DNA of 64,000 nt, taken from contig WHVA01000108.1 of assembly GCA_015179125.1 (NCBI GenBank), positions 1 through 64,000 on the forward strand, in the 5' to 3' direction. This document shows positions 53,324 to 63,282 of this stretch, piece by piece. This stretch comes from Gautieria morchelliformis (taxonomy: Eukaryota > Basidiomycota > Agaricomycetes > Gomphales > Gomphaceae). Both the position numbers and the translations under genes were made by a program. Under the pieces are notes generated by a model that worked only from the letters and a program-made list of their open reading frames with translations, was not told where the DNA came from and searched no databases. Numbering within the stretch: the first letter of the stretch is position 1; every line of letters starts with the position of its first letter.

Positions 53324-55565
53324 ATGCCTGGAGGTCCTGTCGCAGCCGGCAATGCAATCGGTGCCAACGCACCCAAAAGCAAGTGGGCCGGCATCCTCAT
53401 GACCGTACGTCGCGCCCGCTCCCCCTCTTCTGTCCTCACCTCGTCGTCCTCGCCTCCAGGGATTCGCCGCGTTTGGAGGAATTCTTTTTGGGTACCGCTT
53501 CTCTTTTCTCTCGTCGGGTGCCGCCCTCATCTCGTCCCAGTTATGACACCGGCACAATCTCTGGCATCATCGCAATGAACGACTGGTATCCCCCCTCTCC
53601 TCTTTCCGCTACCCTCATCTCACACGCCTCCAGGCTATGCACATTCGGTTTTGTCGTCGCGAATCCTGCCGCAGGTGCTGCCACCTGTGCAATTTCCACA
53701 TCCAATACATCTCTCGTCGTCTCAATCCTTTCCGTGGGCACCATCTTCGGCGCCTTAACATCAGCCCCTGTTGCAGACAAGGTCGGTCGCAGGATGGGAA
53801 TCATCGTCTCCTGCCTCGTCTTCTCTGTCGGTGTCGCTATGCAGGTATGTCACTTCCACCCCATTCCTCGAGTCACTGCTTACTTGGCACCCCAAGACCG
53901 CCGCGACCGCCATGCCCCTCTTCGTTGTCGGTCGTGTCTTCGCTGGTTTCGGTGTAGGTCTCGTCTCGTGCCTCATCCCAATGTACCAGTCCGAGTGGTG
54001 CGCCTTATTTTCACCCGCTTCACCCAATCTTCTCATCTTTGTCTTCACAGCTCCCCCAAGTGGATCCGTGGTGCAGGTAACGTGTTCCCTTGCCTCTGGT
54101 TCTCGTATGAATTGACGTTGGCGTCTAGTGGTATCATGCTATCAATGGGCCATCACAATCGGTCTTCTCTTGGCTTCCATAGTCAACAACGCAACTCAGT
54201 CGCGCACTGACCACTCATCCTACCGCATCCCCATCGCCATCCAGTTTGTCTGGGCCATGATTCTTTCAGGCGGCATGTTCCTCCTCCCCGAGGTACGTAA
54301 ACGCCTGTCTTTGTCTTCTAACCCATGTCTCACTACTTTTCTAGTCCCCGCGATACCTAATCAAGCGAGGCAGTGACGCCGCCGCCGCCGCCGCACTCGC
54401 TCGTCTCACCGGCGTCGATGTCAGCCACCCGAGCATCGAGGCTGATCTCGACGAGATTCGCATCAACCTCAAACACGAAGAAGAGATCGGCCAGGCCACC
54501 TACGCCGATTGCTTCCGCGATGGCGGCAACCGCATTCTCCTCCGTACTCTCACCGGCATCTTCCTCCAGGCGTGGCAACAGCTTACCGGCATCAACTTCA
54601 TTTTCTACTATGGCACCACTTTCTTTAAGAATTCCCATGTCGGCGATCCATTCTTGCAGTCCGTTGCGACCAACGTTGTCAATGTCGGCATGACCATCCC
54701 TGGAATATACTTTGTTGACAAGGTCGGCCGGAGGAACTTGCTCTTGATCGGTGCGGCGGGTATGATGATTTGCGAGTATATTGTCGCCATTGCCGGTATT
54801 ACCCTCCCGGCGACCAATATCGCTGGGCAGAAAGTCTTGGTGGCTTTCGTGTGCATCTACATTGTCAGTGTCTTTGCCCATTAATTACCTCGTGGAATAC
54901 CGCTGACATGATTCCGTCAGGCGTTCTTTGCGTCTACATGGGGCCCCATCGCATGGGTCGTGACTGGAGAAATATTCCCTCGTAAGTTTCACATCCTCCT
55001 TGCATGGCACCTGACCTAACCTGTGTTCCCCCCACAGTCAAGTAAGTCCGCTGGGGCAAGCCGACCTCTCACCCAAACTAACTTGCGCTCCATGACAGAG
55101 TCCGCGCCAAAGCAATGTCCCTCTCAGTCGCCTCGAACTGGTTCTGGAATTGGCTGCTCGGATTTGTCAGTAAGTCCCACCCCACGGCTGTCCTCCTTTT
55201 TGCTGTCGTTAACCCCTGCCCGTACAGCGCCTTACCTCGTCAACCCCGGAAAGGGAAATGCCGACCTTGGCGCCAAGGTGTTCTTCATCTGGGGATCGAC
55301 GTGTCTCGGCTGTCTCCTGTTCACCTACTTCTGTATTCCTGAGGTGCGTCGCGTGTCCGCACCCTCTTCCGCGCCGATTGCTGATGTCTTTTTTATCCTC
55401 CAGACAAAGGGCCTTGCTCTCGAGCAGATCGACATCCTGTATGCGAATACCACCCCCCGCAAGTCGATCGCATACCGCAACCAAATGATCGCAAATGAAA
55501 TGCGTGGCGAAGCCGCGCAGGACGACTCCAAGCACGACTCCCAGAGCCACGACGAAAAGGTGTAG
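53324..55565 (+). CDS. Hexose-type MFS sugar transporter
   Basis: Thirteen exons: 53324-53404, 53460-53491, 53541-53585, 53634-53844, 53897-53997, 54051-54076, 54129-54292, 54345-54863, 54921-54981, 55038-55041, 55099-55169, 55228-55343, 55404-55565; 530 residues. The sum is in frame only if the 4-nt exon TCAA is included. Sugar-porter signatures: GILFGYDTGTISG, DKVGRRMGI, PMYQSECSPKWIRGAVVSCY, ESPRYL-equivalent PESPRYLIKRG, LQAWQQLTGINFIFYYGTTF, DKVGRRNLLLIG, WGPIAWVVTGEIFPLKVRAK and PETKGLALEQID near the end, covering 12 membrane helices. Facilitated or proton-coupled uptake of hexoses at the plasma membrane is expected; the substrate cannot be read from sequence. Length normal; intact. Confidence 0.93.
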
Positions 55566-55659
55566 CTCCAATAAATCTATTTTAATTAGTGGACGGGTGG
55601 ATTTTGCTTATACGAGTTGATATGTTCCATGCTTACTTACATACACGCACGCCCTGCCA

Positions 55660-56028
55660 TGTAGTCATTAGTCCTGACTCTCTTTAAATCGGAGTATAGC
55701 TCTTCTTCTAGTCTTGACGTCTCGGTGCGCTGTGTATGACTATTCGCTTTTTAGGGGTATTTTGTGTCTTCCGAGGATGTTATGAATGTTATAAGTCTAA
55801 CCCTGTAGACGCTGAGATCACACCTTTCCGCATCTAGCGCCAGAGCGCCCGCTATTCGTGGATAGTTAGTTCCCTCTCCTAGGGACTGTACAGTAGTGGA
55901 GACTACCTGAGAACTCAGATCCTTCTTAGCTTTGCCTTTCATACTAGACAACGCTTCCACGTTATCTCGTTAGTATTTACGCGATCTTCGTCTATATCAT
56001 CTTATCTCTGACGCGATCCGCGTCTACA
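55660..56028 (+). repeat. Gypsy-2 5' LTR (putative) and adjacent primer site
   Basis: Begins TGTAGTCATTAG and ends CGCGTCTACA (inverted TGTAG/CTACA tips), directly followed by TGGTGGCAACGGTGAG (56029 onward) as probable primer-binding site. The start lies about 95 bp after the stop codon of the sugar transporter. The second LTR is outside the window, so boundaries rest on these signals only. Confidence 0.65.
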
Positions 56029-56102
56029 TGGTGGCAACGGTGAGATCGTAGATCACCAGAAGCCGCACAGCTCGAAACCCCCACGTTCTCGATCACTCGT
56101 GG

Positions 56103-56582
56103 ATGAAAGAAGATCACCCGGACCGCACCCCCCAAAACAGCCACGACCCGGAAGGAGTAATCCAAATCGCACAGATCAGATCCATAAGAGAGCTACAAAC
56201 ACACACCCTATTCGCTGTCGACCCTGAGATCGAGGTCAGCAGAAACAAGAACATTTTTCACACCCAAGTCTCAGGACGAGCCCCATTGCTAGTGTGGGCC
56301 GAGAGGTGGGACCCAATCTACGAGACCGGGATAGGTTACCCAAGTACCCTCAAGCTACGAGCGTGGAAGATCGTGACAACCGAGCTGACCGAACCTGCAG
56401 AAATCGTTAGACTTGGTTTCCCGAGCGACCACATAGAGAGAATAGTCTTCTCGATCACCAAAAACCACGAGAAGTGGCACTTCATTTGGATCTTCCGGAC
56501 ATCGTCAGAAGAACCCCTGACCCCGATCTCCATACGTATGGTCTGCGAGAAGATAGAAGAATTCTACGGAAAACTCACATAA
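56103..56582 (+). CDS. Gypsy-2 ORF1, unknown, ahead of gag
   Basis: A 159-codon ORF between primer site and Gag (MKEDHPDRTPQNSHDPEGVI). Contains QVSGRAPLLVWAERWDPIYE, a beta-rich middle (STLKLRAWKIVTTELTEPAE) and HFIWIFRTSSEEPLTPISIR. It is not a known Gag domain; it ends in TAA 194 bp before the next ORF and is in another frame. It could be an N-terminal Gag module or an accessory protein. Confidence 0.5.
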   Translation: MKEDHPDRTPQNSHDPEGVIQIAQIRSIRELQTHTLFAVDPEIEVSRNKNIFHTQVSGRAPLLVWAERWDPIYETGIGYPSTLKLRAWKIVTTELTEPAEIVRLGFPSDHIERIVFSITKNHEKWHFIWIFRTSSEEPLTPISIRMVCEKIEEFYGKLT

Positions 56583-56770
56583 ACCGCAAACCTGGAGTCC
56601 CCCTCACCGAAAGAAGAACCCCACTCCGACCGAGACCCACTACACCTCTCGTCCCCCCTCTCTGACCTTGACAAGTCCGGAATGATACTAACCCCCCCGC
56701 GACTCATATTTCATCCTGAAGCGAACCTAATCGCCGAGAGAAGAGCGAACACAGACCCACAAGATGCCCA

Positions 56771-57223
56771 ATGCCCCTTCGAGACCCCCCACCACACCTG
56801 TCCCCCACACGACACTACCGTCCTCCGCTAGGTCAACCCCTCGTTTTAGCACCTAACTCAAGACTCGCACCACCATCCCTGATACACCCAGCGGGGACCA
56901 AGAAGACAACACCTTCCGCACTCCAGCCGACAACCAGTATCACCCAACCCGTCACACAAGGAAGGCCGATCCCCATGACTTCCCAAGTGAGCATCTTCAA
57001 GGGTAGCCCAGGACAGGATGGCGATGAGTGGCTACAGACGTTCGAAAAAGCATGCTATGAGAGAGGAATAGACGCAGATGAAGCAGAGAAGCTCAAATAT
57101 CTGAAACTATGCCTGTCAGGCGAAGCGATACAACAGTTCAGGTCGTGGGAGCCAACATGCAGAACGCCGTGGTCCACGTTCACGACGAAATGGGGAGAGG
57201 TATACCCGAGCCACGAAATACTC
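56771..57223 (+). pseudogene. Gypsy-2 gag, first part (interrupted by nested insertion)
   Basis: ATG 56771 (MPLRDPPPHLSPTRH); an internal ATG at 56975 (MTSQVSIFKGSPGQDGDEWL) starts the conserved Gag core: QTFEKACYERGIDADEAEKL, YLKLCLSGEAIQQFRSWE and WSTFTTKWGEVYPSHE. The frame is cut at 57223 by the solo LTR and resumes at 63283. Confidence 0.75.
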
Positions 57224-57879
57224 TGTCAAGATTGGTTTTTAGGCATTAATATTGTGTATTAGTGAACACAGTGAATGCCCGAATGACTTGTGCGAATAAG
57301 TATGCCGTTCGGCGAATGCGTGAACCAATGAATGTTCACAAGATGGGAGGGTTGCCCGAACGGGGCGTGCCCTATCTACAGTCGTAGCGAAACGGCCCAT
57401 GGCGCTTGACAATACAACGTGCAAGGTGTCACGGAAGGGCTGTCTAAGTAGTGACAATCCCTTCGCCGGCGAAGGTGCTCTTTCGGAGCCCTTCGCCAAC
57501 AGCACAGAAAATGGTTCGAAGGCTAAGGTAACGAAGATGAAGTATGAGAACTCACCAGTGATGCCTAAGTCCTCTGCTGGTCAAAGATAGAAATCTCCAA
57601 GAGAAGGCTCAAGACGATGATCACAGTGAGGTCAAGTTTGCACAAGATGGACGACGTATGATAATTGAACTGGAGAATATACATGTGAATGTAAACTACT
57701 TATATCGAATGCTCGTAAGGCATCAGCGAATAGGAAAGAGGCCGTCGCGAGTCAGGGTTGGATAGGGGTGCGCAGTCATGATACTAAGTAGATGGAATAA
57801 ACATACAATAGAGTGAGGGAAGGGTGCGAACATGAAACGATGGAGAGTAAAGGTGGCGAAGGCATTCATGTACAAAACC

Positions 57880-58119
57880 TGTTAGCGTTAGTGTTAGTAA
57901 GCAGAGAACGCACGGACCAGGACGCTATTATATAAGCTCGCTAGAATATCGTCGCACCTCAGTGAAACTGCCGTTCACTGAGGTGAGACTTAGCTATCGT
58001 TGGACAGACAGTTTACTTACCATATCCCCATAGATAACCTGTCTTTAGGTACTTAACTATATAGATAGTGAAACTGCCGTTCACTGAGATAACCTGTCTT
58101 TAGCGCAAAGACATTTTCA
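57880..58119 (+). repeat. Copia-3 5' LTR
   Basis: 240 bp, TGTTAGCGTTAG to GACATTTTCA. TATATAA box at 57929-57935; hairpin 1 CCTCAGTGAA/TTCACTGAGG at 57957-57983; hairpin 2 with the same core AGTGAAACTG...TTCACT at 58067-58085; GATAACCTGTCTTTAG occurs twice (58033 and 58088). Confidence 0.97.
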
Positions 58120-58132
58120 GGTTATGGGCCCC
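58120..58132 (+). other. Copia-3 primer-binding site with embedded start codon
   Basis: GGTTATGGGCCCC directly follows the LTR. Complementary to the anticodon stem-loop of initiator tRNA-Met (contains the complement of CAU). ATG 58124-58126 opens the polyprotein. Confidence 0.88.
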
Positions 58133-61100
58133 GGTGATAGTACAGTACCTACCAGCGGCGCAAAGTCTTTCGCAATTCCCAAGCTCGCCCGGGATGGGTC
58201 GAACTGGGTAACGTGGAAGATACAGACGAGGGCTACCCTTGCGGCAAACAAGGGTGTGCTACGACACCTCGATGGCACAGCTCGGATACCAGCCCCGATC
58301 CCGACGTACCCTCCGAACCAGGTCCTGGATGAGGACGAGGAGGAGGCACTCGAGAAGGCAGAGAAGCGTTGGGATGAATATCACCAACGCGAGGCCTTAA
58401 TTACTGCACAGATCTTCACGACAATACCGGACTCACTCTTGATAGAGGTTCGGAAGCTCAGTTCAGCGAAGGAAATCTGGGAGGCGATATGTGCAAAGCA
58501 CGAGAGTAGAGCTCTCACGGTCAAGGTCGATATACGGCGCAGGATGTACGAGATGAAGTGTGAGGACGAGTCGAATGTTCGCACCCACCTCGAAGCTCTC
58601 ATGAAAATGCAAGAGCAGTTAGCTGGAATGGATGCAGGCCTTACCGACGACGACCTCGTCACCGTGATTCTAGGATCGTTGCCAAAAGGGTACCGACCAC
58701 TCATCAACGCTATCTCGTTGTCAGCTACGCACGCGCAAGTCACACTCACACCCGATACGGTCGTCCAGAGCCTACTCGACGAGTTCGAACGGCTCAAGAT
58801 TGAGGAGCGGCAGCTTAAAGCTACCGAGAGCGCACTCACAGCCGCGAAGGGTCGTGGAAAAGGCAGACGCACCGACAGCTCTAACAATGCCGGGAAGTCT
58901 GATATTGAGTGCTGGAAATGCGGTAAAAAGGGGCATATAAAAGCTGATTGTAGATCAAAAGGGAAAAAGGAGAAGGACGGCAATAAAAAGAAGGGGAGCG
59001 AGTCAGTAAATGCTGTGACCGAGGACAGCGAGTGGGCCTTCACCACCACATTCGCCGGTCACATACTCTCTCGGGAGAGTAGCAAGCACAAAGGAACCGA
59101 AGTCGATGTCTATGACTCGGGAGCCTCGACTCACATGTCCCCAGATCGCCATCGGTTCACCACCTTCAAAGAGATCCCACCCCGAAGAATTGCCGCAGCC
59201 GAACAGACGATCTTCACCGCGACCGGCGTTGGAGACATGCGTGTTGTCATCCCGAATGGGAAAACAACGACCCACATAACGCTGAAGGACGTACTCTATT
59301 GCCAGGACTTGGCATTCACATTGATATCGCTAGTGCGATGTGATAAAGCTGGATTCGCCGTATTGCTACGCGATCAGCATTGCACGATCCGAGACGCGAA
59401 AGGCACGACTGTGGGCAAGATACCGCTCAGAGATGGACTGTACAAGGTGGAACACGCACCACCTACAGAATCGGCCAACGCCGTGCAGAAAGTCCTCACC
59501 ATCGATGAGCTCCATCGCCGGATGGGTCACATCTCCCCGCGCGCCATAAAAAGCCTCTTAATCAGAGGCGTCATCACCGGCATTGAGGTAGATAAGAAGA
59601 GCGTACCTACGTTCTGTACCTCTTGCGCGCAAGGGAAAATGACGCGCAAACCTATTCCTAGGGAACGGATAGGGCCGCGAGCTACAAAGCTCGGTGAAAA
59701 AATACATAGCGACGTATGGGGACCTACCACACCCCAGAGCTACGATGGGAGAGAATACTTTGTCACCTTTACCGATGATTTCACTCGCTGGTCACGCGTC
59801 GAACCAATGAAAAGGAAAAGTGAAGTACTTACTTTCTACAAGCAGTACGAGGCTTGGACAGAAACACAGCATGGCGGGAAAGTCAAACGACTTCAAAGTG
59901 ATCGAGGGGGAGAATATCTATCCGAGGAGTTCGATCAGCATCTGAAATCGAAGGGAATAGTCCGAAGTCTTACCGTTCACGATACGCCCCAGCAGAACGG
60001 CGTAGCAGAACGTCTAAACCGCACCTTGATCGAGCATGCACGCGCCATGCACTACGCAGCCGATTTACCCAAGTTTCTATGGCCAGAGTCCGTTCAGCAT
60101 GCGGTCTGGCTCAAGAATCGCACGTCCACTTACCTGTTGGACGGGAAAACCCCCTATGAGCTCATGTTCAACAAGAAACCGGATTTGGCAAACTTACCGG
60201 AATGGGATGCCAAGGTCTGGGTGCTAAAGGAGGATCGCGGGAAGCTAGACGCAAAAGCTGATGAAGGGCGCTGGGTTGGATATAGCAGGCAAAGTCAAGC
60301 TCACCGAGTGTATTGGCCGGGGAAACAACGAGTGACAGACGAACGCAATATTGCGTTCGACAACAACGTCACCGTTGGTCCAAGCAATGTATCGGCCGAG
60401 AATGAAGGGGAGAGCACACAGCGCAGTCAGCGCGTTGCTCCAAACCAAAATCACGACTTACCTCAAGAAAATACCAGCGAAGAACTAGCTCCGCATCCGC
60501 AAGCACCGCAAGTAGACCCGCTCGAAGGTTTCGAGCCGCCTGAACCTGCAACAGAACCCGAGCAAGGGCGCGGACATAGACTACGCAAACCGTCAGCGTA
60601 TGTCCGCGATATTGCTCAGGGCCAGGGCACGAGCTCCGGACGTGCAAACGCACCCGTATATCCACGTGGCATGCCGATCCCACCCCAAAACTCAGGTGGG
60701 GACTCCAGGGAGACCGCTGCCATCGCAGCCCTCCAGGATTCCGAGTACCCCGTCGATTGGGACCACGACGACGTCGAACTCGAGGGGGAGTATATGGAGT
60801 ACGCGATGCTAGCAGCACAAAGCGTGGGAAATGACCCCAAGAACGTCGAAGAAGCTAGAAAACTCGACGATTGGCTAGAATGGGACGCGTCAATAAAAAA
60901 GGAGTTGAAACAGCACGAAGAGGTTGGTACCTGGGAACTGGTAGAGCCACCTAAGGACGCGAACATCGTTGGAAGTCGGATCGTTCTCCACTATAAGCAC
61001 GACGCGAGCGGCAACCTTGTCAGCCGCAAAAGCAGGGTCGTCGCCCAGGGGTTCACGCAAGTCGAAGGCATAGATTATAACGAGACCTTCGCGCCGACAG

Positions 61101-62425
61101 CGAAGCTCTCAGCGATCCGGATCATCGCGGCTCTGGCGGTCAGAAATGATTGGGAATTGGAGCAGACAGATGTGGAAGGAGCCTACCTCAATGCATGGCT
61201 GAGGGAGACCATCTACATGTGCCAGCCCAGAGGATACGAGGTTCGAGGCAAAGAGAACCACGTATGCCTCCTAAAACGAGCGATCTACGGACTGAGACAG
61301 TCCGGGCACAAGTGGTACGACCACCTGTGCGCGATCATGTTCAAACTCCGGTTTAGGAGATGCCGGGTTGAACACGCCGTCTTTTTTAAGCATGAAGACA
61401 ATAACAGTCTATTTGTCGCTGCAGACGTCGACGACATGACCATCGCTGGAAGCTCGAGAGAGGTCATCCGCGAGTTTAAGTCGGAACTTAGCCAGGAGGT
61501 CAAAATCAAGGACCTAGGCGACCTACACTGGATGCTAGGCATCGAAGTCACAAGGGACAGGAAGGCTCGAACAATATCGTTCTCGCAGCACGCGTATATT
61601 ACAAAGATACTGGAGAGATTCGGACTACAAGATGCAAAGGGCCTATCGACCCCACTCGACCCGCATCACAAGTTGAGCCTAGCCCAATGCCCTGTAATGC
61701 CGCGCCACTACGAAGCCGTCCAGGGAGTCCCATACCGCGAGGCCATCGGATCCCTAATGTACGCAGCCCTCGGAACGAGGCCGGACATCATGTTCGCCGT
61801 CACCTTCTTGTCGCAGTTCATGCAGAATCTGGGACGGCCTCATTGGGAAGAGGTGAAGCGAGTTTTTCGTTACCTGAAAGGAACGATCGACCAGAAGCTG
61901 GTGATCGGTGTCAGGAATCGGTGGACATGGGCGAAACCAGGAAAACAAGAACGCACCGGACTCGAAGGGTTTTCGGATGCCGATGGAGCCTCACAGCACC
62001 ATCGATATTCGATATCCGGCTACGTGTTCACCATAGACGGAGGTGCCGTTTCCTGGAGCTCGAAAAAACAATCCGTCGTCGCGTTATCCACAACCGAAGC
62101 GGAATATATAGCTGCCACTCACGCAGCGAAGGAAACCCTATGGATCCACATGTTCATCGCCGAAATCGCTCGACCTCTCACACAGCCCGCCACCCTATAC
62201 TGCGATAACCAATCAGCGATATCAGTCTCAAAGAACGACCAATACAAGGCACGCACCAAGCATATTGACGTACGATACCACTTCATCCGCGATGTGGTCA
62301 AACGCGGCCTGATTTCCATCGACTACTGCCCTACAACTGACATGCCGGCCGACATGCTCACGAAGGCCCTGCCGGCTCCACAGCTCGCTCGCCTTCGAAT
62401 GTCCGTTGGAGTGCGTTCAGCTTAA
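58124..62425 (+). CDS. Copia-3 Gag-Pol polyprotein, intact
   Basis: 1433 residues in copia order. Gag: LARDGSNWVTWK, KEIWEAICAKHE, VILGSLPKGYRPLI; CCHC knuckle at ~263-276 (CWKCGKKGHIKADC); protease Asp331 in VYDSGASTHMSP; integrase zinc site from His464 (LHRRMGHIS...CTSCAQGK) and catalytic Asp530 (HSDVWGP), Asp593 (QSDRGGEY) and Glu629 (NGVAERLN), spaced D-35-E; RT with Asp1103-Asp1104 in ADVDDM; RNase H with FSDADGAS, STTEAEY and YCDNQSA. Functions: particle assembly, polyprotein cutting, cDNA synthesis and integration. Tyr of the usual YVDD box is Asp. The start overlaps the primer-binding site; the next ATG in frame is far inside Gag. No stop or frameshift. Confidence 0.96.
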   Translation: MGPGDSTVPTSGAKSFAIPKLARDGSNWVTWKIQTRATLAANKGVLRHLDGTARIPAPIPTYPPNQVLDEDEEEALEKAEKRWDEYHQREALITAQIFTTIPDSLLIEVRKLSSAKEIWEAICAKHESRALTVKVDIRRRMYEMKCEDESNVRTHLEALMKMQEQLAGMDAGLTDDDLVTVILGSLPKGYRPLINAISLSATHAQVTLTPDTVVQSLLDEFERLKIEERQLKATESALTAAKGRGKGRRTDSSNNAGKSDIECWKCGKKGHIKADCRSKGKKEKDGNKKKGSESVNAVTEDSEWAFTTTFAGHILSRESSKHKGTEVDVYDSGASTHMSPDRHRFTTFKEIPPRRIAAAEQTIFTATGVGDMRVVIPNGKTTTHITLKDVLYCQDLAFTLISLVRCDKAGFAVLLRDQHCTIRDAKGTTVGKIPLRDGLYKVEHAPPTESANAVQKVLTIDELHRRMGHISPRAIKSLLIRGVITGIEVDKKSVPTFCTSCAQGKMTRKPIPRERIGPRATKLGEKIHSDVWGPTTPQSYDGREYFVTFTDDFTRWSRVEPMKRKSEVLTFYKQYEAWTETQHGGKVKRLQSDRGGEYLSEEFDQHLKSKGIVRSLTVHDTPQQNGVAERLNRTLIEHARAMHYAADLPKFLWPESVQHAVWLKNRTSTYLLDGKTPYELMFNKKPDLANLPEWDAKVWVLKEDRGKLDAKADEGRWVGYSRQSQAHRVYWPGKQRVTDERNIAFDNNVTVGPSNVSAENEGESTQRSQRVAPNQNHDLPQENTSEELAPHPQAPQVDPLEGFEPPEPATEPEQGRGHRLRKPSAYVRDIAQGQGTSSGRANAPVYPRGMPIPPQNSGGDSRETAAIAALQDSEYPVDWDHDDVELEGEYMEYAMLAAQSVGNDPKNVEEARKLDDWLEWDASIKKELKQHEEVGTWELVEPPKDANIVGSRIVLHYKHDASGNLVSRKSRVVAQGFTQVEGIDYNETFAPTAKLSAIRIIAALAVRNDWELEQTDVEGAYLNAWLRETIYMCQPRGYEVRGKENHVCLLKRAIYGLRQSGHKWYDHLCAIMFKLRFRRCRVEHAVFFKHEDNNSLFVAADVDDMTIAGSSREVIREFKSELSQEVKIKDLGDLHWMLGIEVTRDRKARTISFSQHAYITKILERFGLQDAKGLSTPLDPHHKLSLAQCPVMPRHYEAVQGVPYREAIGSLMYAALGTRPDIMFAVTFLSQFMQNLGRPHWEEVKRVFRYLKGTIDQKLVIGVRNRWTWAKPGKQERTGLEGFSDADGASQHHRYSISGYVFTIDGGAVSWSSKKQSVVALSTTEAEYIAATHAAKETLWIHMFIAEIARPLTQPATLYCDNQSAISVSKNDQYKARTKHIDVRYHFIRDVVKRGLISIDYCPTTDMPADMLTKALPAPQLARLRMSVGVRSA

Positions 62426-62432
62426 GGGAGAG

Positions 62433-62672
62433 TGTTAGCGTTAGTGTTAGTAAGCAGAGAACGCACGGACCAGGACGCTATTATATAAGCTCGCTAGAAT
62501 ATCGTCGCACCTCAGTGAAACTGCCGTTCACTGAGGTGAGACTTAGCTATCGTTGGACAGACAGTTTACTTACCATATCCCCATAGATAACCTGTCTTCA
62601 GGTACTTAACTATATAGATAGTGAAACTGCCGTTCACTGAGATAACCTGTCTTTAGCGCAAAGACATTTTCA
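62433..62672 (+). repeat. Copia-3 3' LTR
   Basis: 240 bp, one mismatch to the 5' LTR. Preceded by the purine tract and the stop codon TAA (62423-62425). Confidence 0.97.
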
Positions 62673-63282
62673 AAACCATGTCTTGGGACCCGCATACATG
62701 CTACCCTGCACGGACTCTTCGTCTACTGGGTTGATCCTGCATGACCTATGGAAGGGATGTCCTGCGAACACACTTTGGCCATATGAACACCCAAAGGGGT
62801 TGGATTAAGAAGGTGATGGGGTTAGTGATGAACCATCGTGCCGGGTAAATGGTATTGATCGTTTTTAATGGCGTGCCTGCTGGCGAAATGCGCGAGCAGC
62901 GAATAGCGGTTCAGAGAAATGCGAGGAATGGCGAACGGGAATGACATAGGGGAGAAGTGGTTGAAGTGGAGGGCAAAGCCGAGTGAACACGGGGGAGGAG
63001 TGGCGAAAGGGGAAATGGGGATAACAAGGTCCAGGAAATACACAAGTCATGACAGTCCGATCATAGGAACACCATCGAAAGAGGGTTGAGCAGAGGAGGT
63101 GATAGGCCCAGCGATGACTGCTAAGTTAGTTCAGGGACGTCGATCATGCTTTGACGGCGTGGTCATGGTAAATGGCGCGAACAGCGAGGTGTTCGGCAAC
63201 CGCGGTCGGAACGAACACGAAGGTGGAGTGAGAAAATAGGAGAACAGAGCATCTGAGTATGGGAAATAAATGCATCATGACA

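Larger units (their letters stand above)
57880..62672 (+). mobile_element. Copia-3: intact young Ty1/copia element, TSD AAACC
   Basis: Two 240-bp LTRs (57880-58119, 62433-62672) with a single difference (CTGTCTTTAGG versus CTGTCTTCAGG), flanked by AAACC (57875-57879, 62673-62677). Contains primer site, one uninterrupted 1433-codon ORF and a purine tract TTAAGGGAGAG right before the 3' LTR. By sequence this copy could be active. Confidence 0.97.
57224..63282 (+). mobile_element. Solo LTR (1261 bp) in Gypsy-2 gag, TSD TACTC, split by Copia-3
   Basis: Same family and orientation as 5018-6288: starts TGTCAAGATTGG, ends GCATCATGACA, flanked by TACTC (57219-57223 and 63283-63287). The two halves (57224-57879 and 62678-63282, plus one copy of AAACC) join collinearly to the copy at 5018, which serves as an empty-site control for the Copia-3 insertion. 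Confidence 0.9.
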
